Source: Kluyvera sp047971185 (lineage in GTDB: Bacteria; Pseudomonadota; Gammaproteobacteria; Enterobacterales; Enterobacteriaceae). From it: a DNA stretch of 64,000 nucleotides. A model generated the notes under the pieces. The model was not told the origin of the DNA. It worked only from the letters and a program-made list of their open reading frames with translations, and did not search any database. The DNA lies in the NCBI RefSeq assembly GCF_047971185.1, contig NZ_JBKDZH010000044.1, positions 1 to 64,000 on the forward strand, written 5' to 3'. Below, in pieces: positions 26,316 to 34,806 of the stretch. Position 1 is the stretch's first letter. Every line of letters starts with the position of its first letter. The translations under genes were made by a program, and so were the position numbers.

Positions 26316-27323
26316 TTAAAACCCCTCCAGCACAATCTTGCCGACGGCGCGGCCGGTTTCCAGCAGGGTGTGAGCTTTTTGCAGATTTTCAGCGGTGATC
26401 GGCCCGTAATGCTCGCCGAGCGTGCTTTTAATCACCTGCCGATCGATTAACGACGCCACTTCGGTCAACAGTCGATGCTGCGCGGCCATGTCGCGCGTGG
26501 CAAACATCGAACGGGTAAACATAAACTCCCAGTGCAGCGAAATACTTTTCAACTTCAGCGGCACCACGTCGAGGTTTTCCGGGTCGTCAATCAGCGCCAG
26601 CTTGCCCTGCGGGGCCAGCGCGGCGATCAGCGCAGAATAGTGCTCGGCGGTATTGTTAAGGCTGGCGACGTGGGTCACCGCGTTAACGCCGATACGGGCC
26701 AGCTCTTCATTGAGCGGTTTGCTGTGATCGATAACGTGATGAGCACCGGCCTCGCGCACCCACTGCTGGCTCGCCGGGCGGGAAGCGGTACCGATGACCG
26801 TCATTTTGGTCAGTTTGCTGGCCAGCTGGGTCAGAATTGAGCCCACGCCGCCCGCCGCGCCGACGATCAGCAGCGTATCGCCGTCATTACCGCCGCGCGT
26901 GACGCCCAGCCGATCGAACAGCAGCTCCCAGGCGGTGATGGCGGTGAGCGGCAGCGCGGCGGCGGCCGCGTTATCCAGGGTGCGCGGCTTCAGGGCGACA
27001 ATGCGCTCATCAACCAGCTGGAATTCACTGTTGCTGCCGGGGCGGCCTAACGCGCCGGCGTACCAGACTTCATCGCCAGGGGCGAAAAGGGTCACCGCAT
27101 CACCGACGGCTTTTACCACCCCGACGGCATCCCAGCCGAGCACGCGCGGCGTATCGCCAGAGAAACCGGCGCGTACTTTGGTGTCGACAGGGTTAACGGA
27201 AATGGCTTTGATTTCTACCAGCAGGTCATGGCCTTGCGCCTGCGGGACGGGAAGCGAAATTTCATTGATAAACGGAATATTGTTGCCGTCAGCGGCGGCG
27301 CGGGTAATGGCAAAAGCTTTCAT
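26316..27323 (-). CDS. zinc-type alcohol dehydrogenase-like (quinone oxidoreductase family) protein
   Basis: A 335-residue medium-chain dehydrogenase/reductase of the NADPH:quinone oxidoreductase branch. It shows the N-terminal GroES-like fold (VNPVDTKVRAG, LGWDAVGVV) and a Rossmann motif GAAGGVGSILTQLA near 155. The structural Cys set of zinc alcohol dehydrogenases is absent, so zinc is unlikely. The ATG at 27323 follows CCGGAG and matches the usual MKAF start. It is transcribed just before the ABM monooxygenase gene. It may reduce quinones or enals; the substrate cannot be told from sequence. Confidence 0.8.
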   Translation of the reverse strand: MKAFAITRAAADGNNIPFINEISLPVPQAQGHDLLVEIKAISVNPVDTKVRAGFSGDTPRVLGWDAVGVVKAVGDAVTLFAPGDEVWYAGALGRPGSNSEFQLVDERIVALKPRTLDNAAAAALPLTAITAWELLFDRLGVTRGGNDGDTLLIVGAAGGVGSILTQLASKLTKMTVIGTASRPASQQWVREAGAHHVIDHSKPLNEELARIGVNAVTHVASLNNTAEHYSALIAALAPQGKLALIDDPENLDVVPLKLKSISLHWEFMFTRSMFATRDMAAQHRLLTEVASLIDRQVIKSTLGEHYGPITAENLQKAHTLLETGRAVGKIVLEGF

Positions 27324-27428
27324 GATGACTCCGGGTATGGACTTGGTATACCCGGATAGTAGGAGCAAGCGGTGCGCGAAAAAACCACGCGCCGACGATA
27401 AGACTTATACGCCAGAGGTGAAAATGGC

Positions 27429-28253
27429 TTAGCGGTGCTGGTAAACGATCTCTTCTTCTTCGATGCGCTCTTCAATCAGCCGGGTAACGCGCTGTAGCGC
27501 CGCGAGGTGTTTCTCCGCCGCCTGCTCAATGGTCATCGCTTTGGCGATGTAGACGAGGTTGAGACAGCCGAGCACCCGCGACTGGCTGCGCACCGGCACG
27601 GCAATGGAAGCGATTTTCTGCTCAAGCTGCCAGCCCTGGAAGTTTTCGCCATAGCCGTTTTTGCGCGTCCGCTCGAGGATCGCATGCAGCTTTTCCGGCT
27701 CGCGGGCCAGTTGATATTCGTCTTCCGGCCGCGCGGCCAGCATGTCAATAATCGGCTGACGCTCGTGCTCCGGCGAAAAGGCCAGCCAGGTCAGGCCGGA
27801 GGCGGTCAGCAGCAGCGGCAGACGGCGACCCACCATCGAGCGGTGGAAGGAAAGGCGGCTAAAACGGTGGGTGGTTTCGCGCACTACCATGGCGTCGACG
27901 TCGAGAGTGGTTAAATCGGTTGGCCAAATGACCTCGCGCAATAATTCTCCAAGTAGCGGCGTTGCAAGTGCAGAAATCCAATGTTCGTCACGAAATCCCT
28001 CACTTAACTGCCGCACTTTCAGGGTCAGGCGGAAACTATCATCTGACAAACTGCGTCGCACGTATCCCTCTTCCTGGAGGGTCTCCAGCAGCCTTCTGAC
28101 GGTGGTGCGATGCAGGCCGCTAAACTCCGCCAGCGTCGCGGTTGACGCGCCCCCATCGAATTTATTTAACAAATTTAGCAACAATAAACCCCGCGTTAAT
28201 CCCCGCACGGTTTTGTAATCGGTCGCGTCGTTATTTTTCATATTTCCTGACAT
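27429..28253 (-). CDS. mhpR: IclR-family activator of the mhp operon
   Basis: MhpR activates the mhp genes when 3-(3-hydroxyphenyl)propionate is present. The 274-residue protein has an N-terminal winged helix-turn-helix (ASTATLAEFSGLHRTTVRRLLETLQ, cut here into family motifs SGLHRTTVRRLL) and a C-terminal IclR effector domain with CLNLVY. It aligns end to end with E. coli MhpR apart from the extreme C-terminus. The start MSGNMKNND aligns exactly with MSVFMQNNE of E. coli, so the longer frame from 28289 is rejected. It is divergent from mhpA with its operator between them. Confidence 0.94.
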   Translation of the reverse strand: MSGNMKNNDATDYKTVRGLTRGLLLLNLLNKFDGGASTATLAEFSGLHRTTVRRLLETLQEEGYVRRSLSDDSFRLTLKVRQLSEGFRDEHWISALATPLLGELLREVIWPTDLTTLDVDAMVVRETTHRFSRLSFHRSMVGRRLPLLLTASGLTWLAFSPEHERQPIIDMLAARPEDEYQLAREPEKLHAILERTRKNGYGENFQGWQLEQKIASIAVPVRSQSRVLGCLNLVYIAKAMTIEQAAEKHLAALQRVTRLIEERIEEEEIVYQHR

Positions 28254-28274
28254 TTCTATAGCTAAAACAACGTA

Positions 28275-28289
28275 GTGCACCTGGTGCAC
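28275..28289. promoter_or_regulatory. MhpR operator
   Basis: GTGCACCTGGTGCAC is a perfect 15-base palindrome in the mhpR-mhpA gap. It matches the known E. coli MhpR site GGTGCACCTGGTGCACA apart from one flank base. It lies 140 bases before the mhpA start. Confidence 0.85.
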
Positions 28290-28429
28290 ATCATGGGCTG
28301 TTTTGATTGTAGCCTAAATCCCCGGACATATACTGCGCTCATTATAAAAATATTTTTACATCAAATTAACAAGTGCGTTGATGCTGTAACCGCACCAACG
28401 TACCTGGTCCGAGTCGTGAGGTATTGAAG

Positions 28430-30094
28430 ATGACAACATCAAATCCGGATATTCAACCCGCAGTTCAACACCATGTTCAGGTGGCCATTGCGGGCGCAGG
28501 CCCGGTGGGGCTGATGATGGCCAACTACCTGGGGCAGATGGGCGTTGAGGTGCTGGTGGTCGAGAAGCTGGATAAATTGATCGACTACCCGCGCGCCATT
28601 GGCATTGATGATGAAGCGCTGCGCGCCATGCAGTCCGTTGGGCTGGTAGATAACGTGCTGCCGCACACCACGCCGTGGCACGCCATGCGCTTTCTGACCC
28701 CGAAAGGCCGCTGCTTTGCCGATATTCAGCCGATGACCGATGAATTTGGCTGGTCACGACGCAACGCGTTTATTCAGCCGCAGGTGGATGAGGTGATGTA
28801 TCAGGGGCTGCGTCGTTTCCCTAACGTCCGCTGCCTGTTCTCGCGCGAGCTTGAGGCGTTTAGCCAGAAGGGTGACACTGTCACTATTAATCTGAAAGGA
28901 CCGAATGGTGAACGTGAAACCGTGCAGGCCAACTGGCTGGTGGCCTGCGACGGCGGCGCGAGTTTTATTCGCCGTACGCTGAACGTACCGTTCGAAGGCA
29001 AAACCGCGCCCAACCAGTGGATCGTGATTGATATTGCTAACGACCCGCTGGCAACGCCGCATATCTACCTGTGCTGCGACCCGGTTCGCCCTTATGTGTC
29101 GGCGGCGCTGCCGCACGGCGTGCGTCGCTTTGAGTTTATGGTGATGCCGGGCGAAACCGAAGCCCAGCTGAGCGAGCCGGAAAATATGCGTCGCCTGCTA
29201 AGCCAGGTGCTGCCGGACCCTGATAACGTAGAGTTGATCCGCCAGCGCGTGTACACCCACAACGCCCGCATTGCCGAACGTTTTCGCGTTGACCGCGTTC
29301 TGCTGGCCGGTGACGCGGCGCACATCATGCCGGTGTGGCAGGGGCAGGGTTACAACAGCGGCATGCGCGATGCCTTTAACCTGGCGTGGACGCTGGCGAT
29401 GGTGGTCAACGGTAAAGCGGGCGAGTCGCTGCTGGACACCTATCAGCAAGAACGCCGCGATCACGCGAAAGCGATGATCGACCTCTCCGTCACCGCCGGC
29501 AACGTGCTGGCCCCGGCCAAACGCTGGCACGGTATGGTGCGCGACGGAATCTCCTGGCTGCTGAATTATATTCCGCCGGTGAAACGCTACTTCCTTGAAA
29601 TGCGCTTTAAACCGATGCCGCAGTACCGCGAAGGCGCGCTGCTGCTGGAACGTGCCGCAAAAGGTTCTCCGGTCGGCAAGATATTTATCCAGCCGAAGGT
29701 CACGCGCGAAAACGGCGACGTGGTACTGCTCGATGACGTGATCGGCGCGAAGTTTGCGATCATCGCCTGGGGCTGTAACCCGCTGTGGGGCATGAGTGAA
29801 AGCCAGATTGCGCAATGGCGCGCGCTCGGTACCTGCTTTATTCAGGTGGTGCCCGACGTCCAGATTCGTACCCCGCAGGACAATTTTGACGGCGTGATTC
29901 GCCTTGGCGATACCCAGAACCGCCTCAAAACCTGGTTTGCCGCGCAGAACGCCTCGCTGGTGGTGGTGCGCCCGGACCGTTTCGTCGCCGCGCTGGCTAT
30001 CCCACAAACCCTGAATAAAACCCTGGACCAGCTTGCTCATGTGATGGCGCTGACCAGCGTGGAATCTGTTCTTAACGAAGAAAAGGTGGCCTGA
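28430..30094 (+). CDS. mhpA: 3-(3-hydroxyphenyl)propionate 2-hydroxylase
   Basis: MhpA is a FAD- and NADH-dependent monooxygenase that hydroxylates 3-(3-hydroxyphenyl)propionate to the 2,3-dihydroxy compound. The 554 residues equal the E. coli enzyme. It has the FAD-binding motif IAGAGPVGLMMANYLG near 22 and the second FAD motif LLAGDAAHIMPVWQGQGYNS near 285. The ATG at 28430 with GAGG 8 bases before it is chosen; a TTG two codons earlier is unlikely. It starts the mhpABCDFE gene string, with mhpB one base after its stop. Confidence 0.97.
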   Translation: MTTSNPDIQPAVQHHVQVAIAGAGPVGLMMANYLGQMGVEVLVVEKLDKLIDYPRAIGIDDEALRAMQSVGLVDNVLPHTTPWHAMRFLTPKGRCFADIQPMTDEFGWSRRNAFIQPQVDEVMYQGLRRFPNVRCLFSRELEAFSQKGDTVTINLKGPNGERETVQANWLVACDGGASFIRRTLNVPFEGKTAPNQWIVIDIANDPLATPHIYLCCDPVRPYVSAALPHGVRRFEFMVMPGETEAQLSEPENMRRLLSQVLPDPDNVELIRQRVYTHNARIAERFRVDRVLLAGDAAHIMPVWQGQGYNSGMRDAFNLAWTLAMVVNGKAGESLLDTYQQERRDHAKAMIDLSVTAGNVLAPAKRWHGMVRDGISWLLNYIPPVKRYFLEMRFKPMPQYREGALLLERAAKGSPVGKIFIQPKVTRENGDVVLLDDVIGAKFAIIAWGCNPLWGMSESQIAQWRALGTCFIQVVPDVQIRTPQDNFDGVIRLGDTQNRLKTWFAAQNASLVVVRPDRFVAALAIPQTLNKTLDQLAHVMALTSVESVLNEEKVA

Positions 30095-30095
30095 G

Positions 30096-31040
30096 ATGAA
30101 TGCCTATCTCCACTGTCTCTCCCACACGCCGCTGGTGGGCTATGTCGACCCGGCGCAGGACGTGCTGGATGAAGTGAATGGCGTGATCGCCGCCGCCAGC
30201 GCGCGCATTGCCGCGTTTGACCCAGAGCTGGTGGTGCTGTACGCCCCGGATCACTACAACGGTTTTTTCTATGACGTCATGCCGCCGTTCTGTCTGGGCG
30301 TGGGCGCGACCTCGATCGGTGATTTTTCCAGCGCCGCAGGCGTGCTGCCGGTCCCGACGGAGCTGGCGGAAGCCTGTGCCCATTCGGTGATGAAAAGCGG
30401 CATCGATCTCGCCGTTTCCTACTGCATGCAGGTCGATCACGGATTTGCCCAACCGCTGGAGCTGCTGCTCGGCGGGCTGGACAAGGTGCCGGTGCTGCCG
30501 GTGTTTATCAACGGCGTCGCCACGCCGCTGCCGGGCTTCCAGCGCACCCGCATGCTCGGTGAAGCGATGGGGCGTTTTCTCTCAACGCTGAACAAACGGG
30601 TGCTGATTTTAGGTTCCGGCGGCCTGTCGCATCAGCCGCCGGTCCCTGAACTGGCAAAAGTCGACGCCCATATGCGCGACCGTCTGCTGGGCAGCGGCAA
30701 GCAGCTGCCTCCGGATGAGCGCGAACTGCGCCAGCGCCGGGTGATTGAAGCTGCCGAACGCTTTGTGGAAGACCAGAAAACCCTGCATCCGTTGAATCCG
30801 ATCTGGGACAACCAGTTTATGACGCTGCTGCAGCAGGGCCGCCTGGCGGAACTGGACGCCATCAGCAATGAAGAACTTTCCGCGATCGCCGGGAAATCGA
30901 CCCATGAAGTCAAAACCTGGGCCGCCGCGTTCGCCACCCTTTCGGCGATGGGCAACTACCGTACGGAAGGCCGTTACTATCGCCCGATCCCTGAATGGAT
31001 CGCCGGATTTGGCTCGTTAAGCGCCACCACAACGAATTGA
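30096..31040 (+). CDS. mhpB: 2,3-dihydroxyphenylpropionate 1,2-dioxygenase
   Basis: MhpB is a ferrous-iron extradiol dioxygenase of the LigB type that opens the aromatic ring by meta cleavage. The 314 residues equal the E. coli length. Catalytic and metal-ligand regions seen are LVVLYAPDHYNGFF near 45-60 with its His, CMQVDHGFAQP near 115, and GSGGLSHQPPV near 179. It follows mhpA directly, indicating a single transcript and probable translational coupling. Confidence 0.97.
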   Translation: MNAYLHCLSHTPLVGYVDPAQDVLDEVNGVIAAASARIAAFDPELVVLYAPDHYNGFFYDVMPPFCLGVGATSIGDFSSAAGVLPVPTELAEACAHSVMKSGIDLAVSYCMQVDHGFAQPLELLLGGLDKVPVLPVFINGVATPLPGFQRTRMLGEAMGRFLSTLNKRVLILGSGGLSHQPPVPELAKVDAHMRDRLLGSGKQLPPDERELRQRRVIEAAERFVEDQKTLHPLNPIWDNQFMTLLQQGRLAELDAISNEELSAIAGKSTHEVKTWAAAFATLSAMGNYRTEGRYYRPIPEWIAGFGSLSATTTN

Positions 31041-31057
31041 TTAAGCAGGAGAATATG

Positions 31058-31924
31058 ATGAGCTATCAACCTCAAACCGAAGCCGCAACCAGCCGTTTCC
31101 TTAACGTCGAAGAGGCCGGGCAGACGCTGCGCATTCATTTTAACGACTGCGGCCAGGGCGACGAAACCGTCGTGCTGCTGCACGGCTCCGGCCCGGGGGC
31201 AACCGGCTGGGCTAACTTCAGCCGCAACATCGACCCACTGGTCGAGGCCGGCTACCGCGTGATTCTGCTGGACTGCCCGGGCTGGGGTAAAAGCGATTCT
31301 ATCGTCAATACCGGCTCCCGCTCCGACCTTAACGCCCGCATTCTGAAAAGCGTGGTCGATCAGTTAGATATCCAGAAAGTCCATCTGCTCGGTAACTCGA
31401 TGGGCGGCCACAGCGCGGTGGCGTTCACCCTGACCTGGCCTGAGCGCGTCGGCAAACTGGTACTGATGGGCGGCGGCACCGGCGGCATGAGCCTGTTTAC
31501 CCCGATGCCGACCGAAGGCATCAAGCTGCTGAATGGCCTGTACCGCGAGCCGACCATCGAAAATCTCAAAAAAATGATGAGCATTTTCGTTTACGACACC
31601 CGCGACCTGACCGAAGCGCTGTTCGAAGCGCGCCTGAACAATATGCTGTCTCGCCGCGATCACCTGGAAAACTTTATCAAGAGCCTTGAGGCCAACCCGA
31701 AACAGTTCCCGGATTTCGGCCCGCGTCTGGCGGAAATTAAGGCGCAGACGCTGGTGGTCTGGGGCCGCAACGACCGTTTCGTGCCGATGGATGCAGGCCT
31801 GCGTCTGCTCTCCGGCATTAACGGTTCCGAGCTGCACATCTACCGCGACTGTGGGCACTGGGCGCAGTGGGAACATGCGGAAGCCTTCAACCAGCTGGTG
31901 ATGAATTTCCTCGCGCGCAAATAA
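31058..31924 (+). CDS. mhpC: 2-hydroxy-6-oxononatrienedioate hydrolase
   Basis: MhpC is an alpha/beta-fold C-C hydrolase that cleaves the meta-cleavage product to 2-hydroxypenta-2,4-dienoate and succinate. The 288-residue protein has the oxyanion region HGSGPGATGW near 42, the nucleophile elbow GNSMGG with Ser114, and the late WGRNDRFVP and CGHWAQWEH segments carrying the acid and His. The ATG at 31058 has AGGAG six bases before it and matches MSYQPQTEA of E. coli; the longer frame overlapping mhpB is rejected. Confidence 0.97.
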   Translation: MSYQPQTEAATSRFLNVEEAGQTLRIHFNDCGQGDETVVLLHGSGPGATGWANFSRNIDPLVEAGYRVILLDCPGWGKSDSIVNTGSRSDLNARILKSVVDQLDIQKVHLLGNSMGGHSAVAFTLTWPERVGKLVLMGGGTGGMSLFTPMPTEGIKLLNGLYREPTIENLKKMMSIFVYDTRDLTEALFEARLNNMLSRRDHLENFIKSLEANPKQFPDFGPRLAEIKAQTLVVWGRNDRFVPMDAGLRLLSGINGSELHIYRDCGHWAQWEHAEAFNQLVMNFLARK

Positions 31925-31933
31925 GGAGCCGCT

Positions 31934-32737
31934 ATGTCGACAGATACTCTGGCCACTCTGGCCGCCGCGCTGCGTGAAGCAGAGCAAACCGGTAGTGCGA
32001 TAGCGCCGCTGCGCGACGCGATTGGCATCGATAACGCCGAAGCGGCGTACGCCATTCAGCGAATTAACGTGGAACACGGCGTGGCGCAGGGGCGTCGCGT
32101 TGTCGGGCGTAAAGTCGGGCTCACGCACCCGAAGGTGCAGCAGCAGTTAGGCGTTGACCAGCCGGATTTCGGCACGCTGTTCGCCGATATGTGCTACGGC
32201 GATAACGAAACCATCCCTTTTGGCCGGGTGTTACAGCCGAAGATTGAAGCCGAAATCGCGCTAGTGCTGAAGCGCGATCTGCCGCATGCCGACACTACTT
32301 TTGATGAGCTGTACAACGCCATTGAGTGGGTGGTTCCGGCACTGGAAGTGGTCGGCAGCCGGGTGCGCGACTGGTCCATTAAGTTTGTGGATACCGTTGC
32401 GGATAACGCCTCCTGCGGCGTGTACGTTGTCGGCGGCCCGGCGCAGCGCCCGGCGGCGCTGGATCTGAAAAACTGCGCCATGACGATGACGCGTAATCAC
32501 GAAGAGGTGTCCAGCGGCCGAGGCAGCGAATGTTTAGGCCATCCGCTGAACGCCGCCGTCTGGCTGGCGCGCAAAATGGCCAGCCTGGGTGAGCCGCTGC
32601 GCGCGGGGGATATCGTGTTAACCGGCGCGCTGGGGCCGATGGTGGCAATTAATCCGGGCGACCGTTTTGAGGCGGTAATCGAAGGCATTGGCTCGGTATC
32701 CGCGACGTTTTCAGAGCAAGAAGGAAGTCAGTCATGA
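31934..32737 (+). CDS. mhpD: 2-keto-4-pentenoate hydratase
   Basis: MhpD adds water to 2-hydroxypenta-2,4-dienoate giving 4-hydroxy-2-oxovalerate. The 267-residue protein belongs to the fumarylacetoacetate-hydrolase-like hydratase family. Metal-binding acidic residues lie in KIEAEIALVLKRDL near 106, and family stretches such as GRKVGLTHPKVQQQLG near 56 and GDIVLTGALGPMV near 220 are clear. It has AAGGAG before the ATG. It overlaps mhpF by four bases. Confidence 0.96.
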   Translation: MSTDTLATLAAALREAEQTGSAIAPLRDAIGIDNAEAAYAIQRINVEHGVAQGRRVVGRKVGLTHPKVQQQLGVDQPDFGTLFADMCYGDNETIPFGRVLQPKIEAEIALVLKRDLPHADTTFDELYNAIEWVVPALEVVGSRVRDWSIKFVDTVADNASCGVYVVGGPAQRPAALDLKNCAMTMTRNHEEVSSGRGSECLGHPLNAAVWLARKMASLGEPLRAGDIVLTGALGPMVAINPGDRFEAVIEGIGSVSATFSEQEGSQS

Positions 32738-33684
32738 GCAAATGTAAAGTCGCCATCATCGGATCCGGTAATATCGGCACCGACCTGATGATCAAAATTC
32801 TGCGTCACGGTAAACACCTGGAAATGTCGGTGATGGTCGGCATCGACCCGAACTCCGATGGCCTGGCGCGCGCCGCACGAATGGGCGTTGCCACCACCCA
32901 TGAAGGGGTGACCGGGTTAATGGCGATGGACGAATTTGCCGACATCGACATCGTCTTCGACGCCACCAGCGCCGGTGCGCACGTGAAAAATGACGCCGCG
33001 CTGCGCAAGGCCAAACCGGGCATTCGCCTGATTGACCTGACGCCTGCGGCCATTGGCCCGTATTGTGTGCCGGTGGTTAACCTCGATAAAAATCTCGCGC
33101 AGGGCAACGTCAATATGGTGACCTGCGGCGGGCAGGCGACCATCCCGATGGTGGCGGCGGTTTCCCGCGTGGCGAAAGTGCACTATGCGGAAATCATCGC
33201 CTCGATCTCCAGCAAATCCGCCGGTCCGGGGACGCGCGCCAATATTGACGAATTTACCGAAACCACTTCGCAGGCCATTGAAGTGGTGGGCGGCGCGGCA
33301 AAGGGCAAAGCGATCATTATTCTCAACCCGGCCGAGCCGCCGGTGATGATGCGCGATACCGTCTACGTGCTGAGCGAAGCGGCTTCGCAGGCGGAAATTG
33401 AAGCCTCCATTGAAGAGATGGCGGCGGCGGTGCAGGCGTATGTGCCGGGCTACCGCCTGAAGCAAAAAGTGCAGTTCGACGTCATCCCCGAGGATCAACC
33501 GATCAACATTCCGGGCGTCGGGCAGTTCTCCGGGCTGAAAACTGCTGTCTATCTGGAAGTCGAAGGGGCGGCGCACTATCTGCCGGCCTACGCCGGGAAC
33601 CTCGACATTATGACCTCTGCGGCAATGTCGACCGCAGAAAAAATGGCCGAAACGCGGGTGAAAGTGGCAGGAGAAGTCGCATGA
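32734..33684 (+). CDS. mhpF: acetaldehyde dehydrogenase (acylating)
   Basis: MhpF oxidises acetaldehyde to acetyl-CoA with NAD and CoA, taking the aldehyde by channel from the aldolase MhpE. The 316 residues equal the E. coli enzyme. It has an N-terminal Rossmann motif AIIGSGNIGTDL near 8 and the catalytic Cys131 in VTCGGQATIP. It overlaps mhpD and mhpE by four bases on each side, which fits coupled synthesis of the aldolase-dehydrogenase complex. Confidence 0.97.
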   Translation: MSKCKVAIIGSGNIGTDLMIKILRHGKHLEMSVMVGIDPNSDGLARAARMGVATTHEGVTGLMAMDEFADIDIVFDATSAGAHVKNDAALRKAKPGIRLIDLTPAAIGPYCVPVVNLDKNLAQGNVNMVTCGGQATIPMVAAVSRVAKVHYAEIIASISSKSAGPGTRANIDEFTETTSQAIEVVGGAAKGKAIIILNPAEPPVMMRDTVYVLSEAASQAEIEASIEEMAAAVQAYVPGYRLKQKVQFDVIPEDQPINIPGVGQFSGLKTAVYLEVEGAAHYLPAYAGNLDIMTSAAMSTAEKMAETRVKVAGEVA

Positions 33685-34700
33685 ACGGTAAAAAACTCTA
33701 TATCTCGGATGTGACCTTACGCGACGGCATGCACGCGATTCGTCATCAGTATTCGCTCGATAACGTGCGTCAGATTGCTAAGGCGCTGGACGACGCGCGC
33801 GTTGACTCGATTGAAGTGGCCCACGGCGATGGTCTACAAGGCTCAAGCTTTAACTATGGCTTCGGCGCGCACAGCGACATCGAGTGGATTGCTGCCGCCG
33901 CCGAGGTGGTGCAGCACGCCAAAATCGCCACGTTGCTGATTCCGGGTATCGGTACGTTGCACGATCTGAAAAATGCGTATCAGGCCGGGGCACGTGTCGT
34001 GCGTGTGGCGACTCACTGTACTGAAGCGGATGTTTCCGCGCAGCACATTGCTTACGCCCGCGAGCTGGGCATGGACACCGTCGGTTTCCTGATGATGAGC
34101 CATATGACCACGCCGGAAAACCTGGCAAAACAGGCGAAGCTGATGGAAGGCTACGGTGCAACCTGCATCTACGTGGTGGACTCCGGCGGCGCGATGAATA
34201 TGAACGACATCCGCGATCGCTTCCGCGCGCTGAAAGATGTGCTGAATCCGCAAACCCAGACCGGCATGCATGCGCACCATAACCTGAGCCTCGGTGTGGC
34301 TAACTCGCTGGTGGCGGTGGAAGAAGGCTGCGATCGCATTGACGCCAGCCTGGCGGGCATGGGCGCCGGTGCGGGTAACGCGCCGCTGGAAGTGTTTATC
34401 GCCGCCGCCGACAAGCAGGGCTGGCAGCACGGCACCGACCTGTATGCGCTGATGGCCGCGGCAGACGATCTGGTGCGTCCGCTGCAGGATCGCCCGGTGC
34501 GCGTCGACCGCGAAACCTTAGCGCTCGGCTACGCAGGGGTTTACTCCAGCTTCCTGCGCCACAGCGAAGTGGCCGCCGCGCGCTACGGCCTGAGCGCGGT
34601 AGATATACTGGTTGAGCTGGGCAAGCGGCGCATGGTCGGCGGTCAGGAAGATATGATCGTTGACGTGGCGCTGGATCTGAAAGCGAAAGCGCAAGCCTGA
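33681..34700 (+). CDS. mhpE: 4-hydroxy-2-oxovalerate aldolase
   Basis: MhpE splits 4-hydroxy-2-oxovalerate into pyruvate and acetaldehyde. The 339-residue HMG-CoA-lyase-like TIM barrel shows the metal and substrate motif DVTLRDGMHAIRHQ near 10-23 and the metal-binding HAHHNLSLG motif near 195. It overlaps mhpF by four bases; the two proteins form a complex that channels acetaldehyde. Two hairpins lie between it and mhpT. Confidence 0.97.
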   Translation: MNGKKLYISDVTLRDGMHAIRHQYSLDNVRQIAKALDDARVDSIEVAHGDGLQGSSFNYGFGAHSDIEWIAAAAEVVQHAKIATLLIPGIGTLHDLKNAYQAGARVVRVATHCTEADVSAQHIAYARELGMDTVGFLMMSHMTTPENLAKQAKLMEGYGATCIYVVDSGGAMNMNDIRDRFRALKDVLNPQTQTGMHAHHNLSLGVANSLVAVEEGCDRIDASLAGMGAGAGNAPLEVFIAAADKQGWQHGTDLYALMAAADDLVRPLQDRPVRVDRETLALGYAGVYSSFLRHSEVAAARYGLSAVDILVELGKRRMVGGQEDMIVDVALDLKAKAQA

Positions 34701-34707
34701 TAACGAT

Positions 34708-34778
34708 CCGGTCGGCAATGTATCGACCGGACGCATGGCAAAGAAAAAAACGCGGCTGGCAATGTACCAGCCGTCTTT
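34708..34778 (+). other. paired hairpins between mhpE and mhpT
   Basis: The first stem, CCGGTCG with CGACCGG (34708-34730), and the second, CGGCTGG with CCAGCCG (34753-34773), share a GGCAATGTA core in the loop side. The second is followed by TCTTT, so it may be a weak terminator or processing site that lowers mhpT expression. Confidence 0.45.
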
Positions 34779-34806
34779 ACACCTGCACTCTACAGAAGGT
34801 AGCACT

